Notes under the pieces: generated by a model
Database searches by the model: none
The model's input: only the letters and a program-made list of their open reading frames with translations
What the model was told of the DNA's origin: nothing
Assembly: GCA_038148435.1 (NCBI GenBank)
Contig: JAYQVM010000032.1
Location: forward strand, 1 to 18,615
DNA length: 18,615 nt
Direction of reading: 5' to 3'
Source of the DNA: UBA5109 sp038148435
GTDB taxonomy: Bacteria > Pseudomonadota > Gammaproteobacteria > Pseudomonadales > Pseudohongiellaceae
Part shown: piece by piece, positions 13,773-18,615 of the stretch
Numbering within the stretch: position 1 is the stretch's first letter
Layout of the letters: the number at the start of each line of letters is the position of its first letter
Made by a program: the position numbers and the translations under genes

Positions 13773-14435
13773 ATGATTAACTGGGATAAAATTGATACCG
13801 TTCTACTGGATATGGACGGCACCCTTCTAGATTTGTCATTCGATAATTTTTTCTGGCGGGAATACCTGCCAAGGGAATATGCGAAACTGGCGAAGTTACC
13901 CTTGGCAGAAGCCCGCGAACAATTGGAAGCCTTATCTGCTTCGCTTTATGGCAGTTTGGAATGGTATTGTGTTGATTACTGGTCTGATTATTTACATATC
14001 GATATTGAATCCATAAAAAAAAAGGTGAGCAAACATATTCGTTATCGACCTCACGCGCTGCGGTTCTTAAAATTTCTTCGGCAGCTAAACAAACAATGCA
14101 TCCTAGTAACTAATGCACATCCAAAAACACTTGAACTAAAAATTGCTAGTACTGACCTGAGAGAATACCTCGACAAGCTAATCAGCTCACATGAATTTAG
14201 TTTAGCAAAGGAAAATGAGGGCTTCTGGCATAAGCTAAAAGACAGAGAAAATCTGGATCTTTCCCGCTGTCTCTTTATTGATGACAGCACTCCGGTACTG
14301 GCTAGAGCTGTTGAAGAAGGGGTGTCTTATATTTTGCAGATACTACAGCCCGATACAACACAGGCACCTAACATCAAAGGTGACTTTTTCGCTATTTATG
14401 ATTTTGATGAATTGATGAGCGCTCATGGACGATAA
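13773..14435 (+). CDS. yrfG: HAD-family nucleotidase (YrfG type)
   Basis: A 220-residue cytosolic HAD hydrolase. In E. coli, YrfG dephosphorylates GMP and IMP. HAD motif I is VLLDMDGTLLD with nucleophile Asp13 and Asp15. Motif II is CILVTNAHPK. Motif III is the Lys in LAKENEGFWHKLK, and motif IV is LFIDDSTPVL. The helical cap lies between residues 18 and 90. Identification as YrfG rather than another HAD rests on the 11-bp overlap with hslR, the same neighbour as in E. coli (yrfG-hslR-hslO). Here hslO does not follow. Confidence 0.88.
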   Translation: MINWDKIDTVLLDMDGTLLDLSFDNFFWREYLPREYAKLAKLPLAEAREQLEALSASLYGSLEWYCVDYWSDYLHIDIESIKKKVSKHIRYRPHALRFLKFLRQLNKQCILVTNAHPKTLELKIASTDLREYLDKLISSHEFSLAKENEGFWHKLKDRENLDLSRCLFIDDSTPVLARAVEEGVSYILQILQPDTTQAPNIKGDFFAIYDFDELMSAHGR

Positions 14436-14832
14436 AGCATCTCAAGTGATTAAAGTCCGTGTGGATAAATGGCTATGGGCCGCACGTTTTTTTAAAACTC
14501 GTAGTTTAGCAAAACAGGCTATAGAGGGCGGTAAAGTTCACTGCAATGGTAAGCGCTGTAAGAGCAGTAAAGATATCCAGATCAATGATTGCTTGCTGGT
14601 ACGTCAGGGTTGGGATGAGAAAGAAGTTCTTGTCAAAGAACTTTCTGACAAACGCCAGGGCTCTGTTCAAGCATCGCGGCTTTATGAGGAAACTCTTGAA
14701 AGTATAGAAAGGCGGCAGGCAATGGCAGAACAAAGAAAAGCCTTGCGCTCCTCCAATCCCATTTCTCAAAAGCGTCCCAGCAAGAAAGATCGCCGTCAGA
14801 TTCACCGCTTCAAACAGATTTTTCATGAATAA
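14425..14832 (+). CDS. hslR: Ribosome-associated heat shock protein Hsp15
   Basis: S4-domain RNA-binding protein. In E. coli, Hsp15 binds free 50S subunits carrying a nascent chain and helps recycle stalled large subunits. The 135 residues start with the S4 fold (KVRVDKWLWAARFFKTRSLAKQAIEGGKVHCNGKRCKSSKDI, residues 9-55). They finish with a strongly basic, probably disordered tail (SQKRPSKKDRRQIHRFKQIF). Length and order match the family. The start overlaps the yrfG end by 11 bp, implying coupled translation. No hairpin terminator is visible in the 72 bp before gshA. Confidence 0.95.
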   Translation: MDDKASQVIKVRVDKWLWAARFFKTRSLAKQAIEGGKVHCNGKRCKSSKDIQINDCLLVRQGWDEKEVLVKELSDKRQGSVQASRLYEETLESIERRQAMAEQRKALRSSNPISQKRPSKKDRRQIHRFKQIFHE

Positions 14833-14904
14833 TAAAGTTATGATTTGTTGATGACAGCTGTGGCATAATGCGGCGCTCTGGGAAATCGGCGGGGTAGTGA
14901 ACGG

Positions 14905-16470
14905 GTGAGCGATCAATTAACCAAAACCCTTCAGATGCTTCAAAATCTGAAAGAAATACGATGCCTTGAAGGCATCACGCATGGCATTGAAAAAGAAAGC
15001 CTGCGTATCAGCCCTAATGGCCATATTTCCCTCACACCACACCCCAAAGGGCTCGGATCTCCCCTCACCCATGAACTTGTCACTACTGACTTTTCCGAAG
15101 CGTTGATCGAATTCATTACCCCGACTTTCCAGAATCCTGAAACCAGCTTGGCTTATCTGCATGACATTCATGGATTTGTCTATAGCCAGTTACCTGCTGA
15201 TGAACTCTTATGGACTTCTAGCATGCCTTGCATAATCCACGACGATGAGCAGATCCCACTAGCACAGTATGGTTCTTCCAATATCGGGAAATTAAAAACT
15301 CTTTATCGCCGGGGGCTAGGCCATCGCTATAGCCGAGCCATGCAAACTATTGCCGGTATTCATTTTAATTTTTCTCTGCCAGATGATTTCTGGTTTTTAT
15401 ACCAAGACATATTGGCATCAACTGAGTCACTGCAGGATTTCAAAACACAGCAGTACTTTCATCTGATCAGAAATTTCAGGCGGTACTCCTGGTTATTAAT
15501 CTACCTGTTCGGAGCATCACCAGCGGTCTGCAAAAGCTTTCTCAAAAACAAAATTCAGCATGACCTAGTTCCCTTTGATAAGTTTACTTTTCATATGCCA
15601 TATGGAACCTCACTGCGTATGGGAGACTTAGGCTATACCAGCGCCGCACAGTCCAGTCTTGTCATTTCCTATAACTCACTTGAGGAATATGTAGCGGGTC
15701 TGCGAAAGGCAATCAATACTCCTTATCCCCCATACGAAGCTTTTGCTCAGAAAGGCGAGGGCCATCAGCAAATCAACAGCAACATATTGCAGATTGAAAA
15801 TGAATTTTACACAACCATTAGACCCAAACGGGTCAGTCGAAAAGGTGAGCGACCTATTCAGAGTTTGATAGAAGGCGGGGTTGAATATATCGAAGTTCGT
15901 TGTTTTGATTTAAATCCATTCCTGCCGATGGGTATTAATGAAACGCAAATCCAGTTTATGAATGCTTTCCTCATTTTCTGTCTGCTACGTAAAAGCCCCC
16001 TATCATCAGAAAGTGAATACAGAGAAATTCAGGAAAATTTCAGCGCGGCCGTTATTCTAGGAAGAAAACCTGATTTGCAATTACAGCAAAATGGTTCCTC
16101 TATTTTCATGCGGGAATGGGCCAACGAAATCTTAATGGAAACACGTGCGGTGGCAGAGCTGCTAGACCGCAACCTGCCTCGTTCTTCGTATCTTGCTGCT
16201 GTAGCTGAACAGCTAGCGAAAGTTGATGACTCGGAACTGACCCCTTCTGCTCAGGTTCTGGCCCAAATGAAAAAACATCAACAGCCTTATTTTGATTTCG
16301 CCATGGATTTTTCGCTGCAGCATGCAAAGCTATTTGCAAAAAAACTGTCTACAGACAAGCTAGCTACTTTCAAGTCACTCAGTGAGAAATCAAGGCAAGA
16401 GCTTGAGGAAATTGAAAATAGCGATAGTATGGATTTCGATAGCTTTCTGGTTCATGCAAATCGTTCCTAG
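14905..16470 (+). CDS. gshA: Glutamate-cysteine ligase
   Basis: First step of glutathione synthesis: ATP-dependent ligation of L-glutamate and L-cysteine. The 521 residues match the gammaproteobacterial class of about 518. Visible blocks are HGIEKESLRISPNGHIS near the N-terminus, PLTHELVTTDFSEALIEFITP, SMPCIIHDDEQIPLAQYGSSNIGKLKTLYRRGL, and MQTIAGIHFNFSLPDDFW. Further on are MGDLGYTS, the ENEFYTTIRPKR metal/ATP site, and GGVEYIEVRCFDLNPFLP. The start is a GTG at 14905 (GTG AGC GAT CAA); it gives the expected N-terminus, while the next ATG (14935) would cut into the family region. The ribosome binding site is a poor G-rich stretch. Confidence 0.96.
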   Translation: MSDQLTKTLQMLQNLKEIRCLEGITHGIEKESLRISPNGHISLTPHPKGLGSPLTHELVTTDFSEALIEFITPTFQNPETSLAYLHDIHGFVYSQLPADELLWTSSMPCIIHDDEQIPLAQYGSSNIGKLKTLYRRGLGHRYSRAMQTIAGIHFNFSLPDDFWFLYQDILASTESLQDFKTQQYFHLIRNFRRYSWLLIYLFGASPAVCKSFLKNKIQHDLVPFDKFTFHMPYGTSLRMGDLGYTSAAQSSLVISYNSLEEYVAGLRKAINTPYPPYEAFAQKGEGHQQINSNILQIENEFYTTIRPKRVSRKGERPIQSLIEGGVEYIEVRCFDLNPFLPMGINETQIQFMNAFLIFCLLRKSPLSSESEYREIQENFSAAVILGRKPDLQLQQNGSSIFMREWANEILMETRAVAELLDRNLPRSSYLAAVAEQLAKVDDSELTPSAQVLAQMKKHQQPYFDFAMDFSLQHAKLFAKKLSTDKLATFKSLSEKSRQELEEIENSDSMDFDSFLVHANRS

Positions 16471-16530
16471 GCATACCTTTTAGGGCTGCTCTGGTTTAAT
16501 ATTCACCAAAACTAATCAATAAAGAATGCT

Positions 16531-17055
16531 ATGACCTTATTTGAACATCCCTTACTGAAAGTTCGGCAAATATTTCTCTACATCTTTCTTTTTTGCCTCG
16601 CCTTGCTAGGAATTGCAATGTATATGGAGAATATAATGGGGCTTGAGCCCTGTCCGTTATGTATGACACAACGCCTGTTTTTTGCTATGACGGGGCTGAG
16701 CGCACTATTGGCTTTTGTGCACAATCCGACTAGCACTGGAAAAATGATTTATGGATTTATCTGTGCTGCCTTCTCTTTCGGTGGAGGCGGCTTTGCGATC
16801 CGACAGATTTATTTACAGCACCTGCCAGCTGATCAGGTTCCTGCTTGCGGGCCAAGCCTAGGCTACATGATTGAGGTATTCCCGCTTTCTGAGGTATTAG
16901 TTGCCATGCTTTCAGGAGATGGTAATTGCGCAGAAGTTGCCTGGCAGGACCCCCTCATCGGCATGAGCATACCGGAATGGAGTCTGGTGGGTTTCGTATT
17001 CCTTGGCTGTCTTTGTGTCTTTCAGGCTATGCGTAAAACTAGCAGCACTGGTTAA
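16531..17055 (+). CDS. dsbB: Disulfide bond formation protein B
   Basis: Inner-membrane oxidase that reoxidises DsbA and passes electrons to quinone. The 174-residue protein has four membrane helices and both functional cysteine pairs: Cys41-Pro-Leu-Cys44 in the first periplasmic loop, and Cys106 (VPACGPS) with Cys133 (DGNCAEV) in the second. Arg48, just after CPLC, matches the quinone-contacting Arg of E. coli DsbB. It follows gshA by 60 bp on the same strand, and both concern thiol balance. Its 3' end overlaps the convergent methyltransferase by 17 bp. Confidence 0.96.
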   Translation: MTLFEHPLLKVRQIFLYIFLFCLALLGIAMYMENIMGLEPCPLCMTQRLFFAMTGLSALLAFVHNPTSTGKMIYGFICAAFSFGGGGFAIRQIYLQHLPADQVPACGPSLGYMIEVFPLSEVLVAMLSGDGNCAEVAWQDPLIGMSIPEWSLVGFVFLGCLCVFQAMRKTSSTG

Positions 17056-18079
17056 TAGTTTTTGCTAGTGAGCAGCATCTTGTCTTTTCTGCCTTCACCC
17101 CGACAAAGGCCGAAGCAAAAGGGGCAGCAGAGAGTAGTTGCAGAGTAACTGCATCGACTTTTACACGCTCCCCTCGCTGATACAAATTCCCCAGATCATC
17201 AGCAACCTGCTGGTAGGGGCCTTTATAGATGACCTCATGAGACTTATCTGTTGAAGATTCTGCTGCCGGCTTGATAGCCGTCACCGTAACGGAACGAAAC
17301 TCAATGTCATCAATCTGCTGCCAGGGCTCATTAGTCCATTTATCATAAGCAACAGCAGCGAAGCCCGCCTCTAGAAAAGCATCAAGAAAAGATTTCTCCT
17401 GATAAGCGCCTGAAATACATCCGCTCCAGAGCCTAGCATCATCCTGCAGATGCTGGGGTACTATTTTGTCACTTACAATGTCTGAAATCGCAATTCGGCC
17501 GCCTGGTTTTAGGACCCGGTAAATTTCGGCTATCATGTGCTGGCGACTTTTCTGAGCAACCAGGTTCAACACACAGTTAGACACAACAAGATCGATACTT
17601 CCACTTGCAACCAGCGGCCTCTCTGTTTTTTGCTTTTGCTGCCAGATTTCTAACTCAGCTGCAGACGGATTTGTCATCTTATAATCCTGTAAAGCTTGCA
17701 GATCGAGCGCAAGATCTTGAATATAACCTTTGCGAAAATTCACGCGATCTCCACCGAGTTTTTTCGCCATTTCTTGCTGATACTTTCTGGCCAGTGCCAA
17801 CATCTCATCAGTCATATCAATGCCGATAACAGAGCCTTTATCGCCAACCAGTTGTGCAGCCATATAACATATTTTTCCTCCACCGCTACCTAGGTCGAGC
17901 ACGCAGTCTCCTTCTTCAACATAACGCGATGGGTCGCCACAGCCGTAATCTTTTTCAATAATTTCAGTTGGCAGAATTTTTAACAATTCCGCATCATAAT
18001 CAACTGGACAGCAAAGGGTTGCCTCCACTTCTTTGGCGCCACCTGCATAACGTTCTGATACTTTTTCTTCAATTCCCAC
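17039..18079 (-). CDS. ArsM-like cysteine-rich SAM methyltransferase
   Basis: A 346-residue class I methyltransferase resembling arsenite methyltransferases. After RYAGGAKEVEATLCCPVDYD comes DYGCGDPS, SAM motif I (VLDLGSGGGKICY) and VIGIDMTDEML. Further motifs are VVSNCVLNLV, RVLKPGGRIAISDIV and SGCISGAYQEKSF. Cys23/24, Cys47, Cys169 and Cys221 have spacings like the four conserved cysteines of algal ArsM, allowing for an insertion near 130-155. The C-terminus carries two more pairs (CCSLAKTINQCC). I start it at the GTG at 18079, with AAGGA 7 nt upstream and 20 bp after the reductase stop. An ATG at 18172 would overlap the reductase by 73 bp and add 31 non-conserved residues. It is probably cotranscribed with the reductase. 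Arsenic is the likely but unproven substrate. Confidence 0.85.
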   Translation of the reverse strand: MGIEEKVSERYAGGAKEVEATLCCPVDYDAELLKILPTEIIEKDYGCGDPSRYVEEGDCVLDLGSGGGKICYMAAQLVGDKGSVIGIDMTDEMLALARKYQQEMAKKLGGDRVNFRKGYIQDLALDLQALQDYKMTNPSAAELEIWQQKQKTERPLVASGSIDLVVSNCVLNLVAQKSRQHMIAEIYRVLKPGGRIAISDIVSDKIVPQHLQDDARLWSGCISGAYQEKSFLDAFLEAGFAAVAYDKWTNEPWQQIDDIEFRSVTVTAIKPAAESSTDKSHEVIYKGPYQQVADDLGNLYQRGERVKVDAVTLQLLSAAPFASAFVGVKAEKTRCCSLAKTINQCC

Positions 18080-18099
18080 TTTTGCTTCCTTTTGATGAT

Positions 18100-18615
18100 T
18101 TATTTTCGCCGCCACTGATGAAACCTTTCCAGAATGGGAAAGACCCATTGTGGAGCATGTGTTTTTCGCCATTGGCTGGCGACATATTTATTGCTCTCAC
18201 TCAGTGTCGGGTAGATATGAATCGTATTCAAAATGGCCTTTATACCAAGCCCATGTTTCATCGCTAGTATAAACTCGGCGATCAATTCCGAAGCATGATA
18301 GCCTACAATGCAGACCCCTAAAATAGTGTCTTTGTTTTTTTGAGTGAGAACTTTTACAAATCCTATGTTTTCTCTGTCAACAATTGCGCGATCCAGATCA
18401 TCAATGGCAAAAGTGGTCAGATCAAATTCTATCCCTCGCTGCTTAGCTTCTTTTTCATTCAGACCAACTCGAGCCACTTCAGGATCAGTAAAGGTTGCCC
18501 AAGGTACAATAGAGTAATCAATCTTAAATTGTCTAAAGCCAGAAAACAGGCTATTAATTGAGGCATACCAGGCCTGATGGGCTGCCGTATGGGTAAACTG
18601 GTAGGGCCCAGCCAC
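18100..18615 (-). CDS. Flavin disulfide reductase, C-terminal part (cut by window)
   Basis: The last 172 codons of a pyridine nucleotide-disulfide oxidoreductase (mercuric reductase / dihydrolipoamide dehydrogenase type). The gene continues beyond the window, so the GTG at the edge is not its start. Visible parts are the end of the FAD domain (GPYQFTHTAAHQAWYA) and the dimerisation domain: VPWATFTDPEVARVGLNEKEA, LGVCIVGYHASELIAEF, and the catalytic His-Glu pair in HIYPTLSE (H-x2-P-T-x-S-E). The CxxxxC redox site would lie outside. There is no MerA-like C-terminal Cys pair; the protein ends WVFPILERFHQWRRK. The ArsM-like methyltransferase follows after 20 bp, suggesting a joint role in arsenic or thiol-metal chemistry. 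Confidence 0.9.
   Translation of the reverse strand: MAGPYQFTHTAAHQAWYASINSLFSGFRQFKIDYSIVPWATFTDPEVARVGLNEKEAKQRGIEFDLTTFAIDDLDRAIVDRENIGFVKVLTQKNKDTILGVCIVGYHASELIAEFILAMKHGLGIKAILNTIHIYPTLSESNKYVASQWRKTHAPQWVFPILERFHQWRRK

Noticed and set aside
14506..14916. Minus-strand open frame of 136 codons over hslR
   Set aside because: Antisense to the S4-domain protein, which has full family length and motifs.

Overview
The window looks like a chromosomal segment of a free-living, Gram-negative gammaproteobacterium of moderate G+C. The evidence is the gene content and order: hisB divergent from mutY-yggX, yrfG (HAD nucleotidase) overlapping hslR, a gshA of the E. coli class, dsbB, cysQ, and a yjbE/F/H-type exopolysaccharide locus with an outer-membrane barrel protein. 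I cannot name a genus from the sequence alone.

Layout. 122-2318: hisB (minus) shares a divergent promoter region with mutY-yggX (plus), followed by a tRNA-Phe. 2365-6539 (all minus): a YjbE-like small Ala/Thr-rich exported protein, an attenuator-like terminator, YjbH (outer-membrane barrel), a YjbF/GfcB-like lipoprotein, a small exported protein I do not recognise, and an exported cupin. No YjbG/GfcC is present. 6540-6856 is an AT-rich divergent regulatory region. 6857-8005 (plus) is a polytopic CDP-alcohol phosphotransferase with a long C-terminal membrane extension.

8052-12797 (minus) is the most interesting part. It is a tightly packed six-gene operon whose neighbours overlap or lie within 4 bp of each other: GTP cyclohydrolase II, a stand-alone RibD-type reductase without a deaminase, an MDR oxidoreductase lacking the usual zinc ligands, a PTPS/QueD-fold protein with intact zinc ligands but an altered catalytic triad, a GT4 glycosyltransferase and a SAM methyltransferase. 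The first two predict diversion of GTP into 2,5-diamino-6-ribitylamino-pyrimidinone phosphate, and the rest predict tailoring into a glycosylated, methylated product. The convergent CDP-alcohol phosphotransferase may add a phospho-linked group. The rest of riboflavin synthesis is absent and no FMN riboswitch is visible, so I infer a dedicated secondary or cofactor-like pathway (pteridine, pyrimidine or flavin glycoconjugate). I do not know of a characterised pathway with this gene set.

12886-17055 returns to housekeeping genes: cysQ (minus) divergent from yrfG-hslR (plus), then gshA and dsbB. The cysQ/yrfG gap holds a nested inverted repeat overlapping the candidate promoters. The right end (minus, 17039-18615) carries an ArsM-like, cysteine-rich methyltransferase preceded by the C-terminal part of a flavin disulfide reductase cut by the window edge. 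This pair suggests arsenic or thiol-metalloid chemistry.
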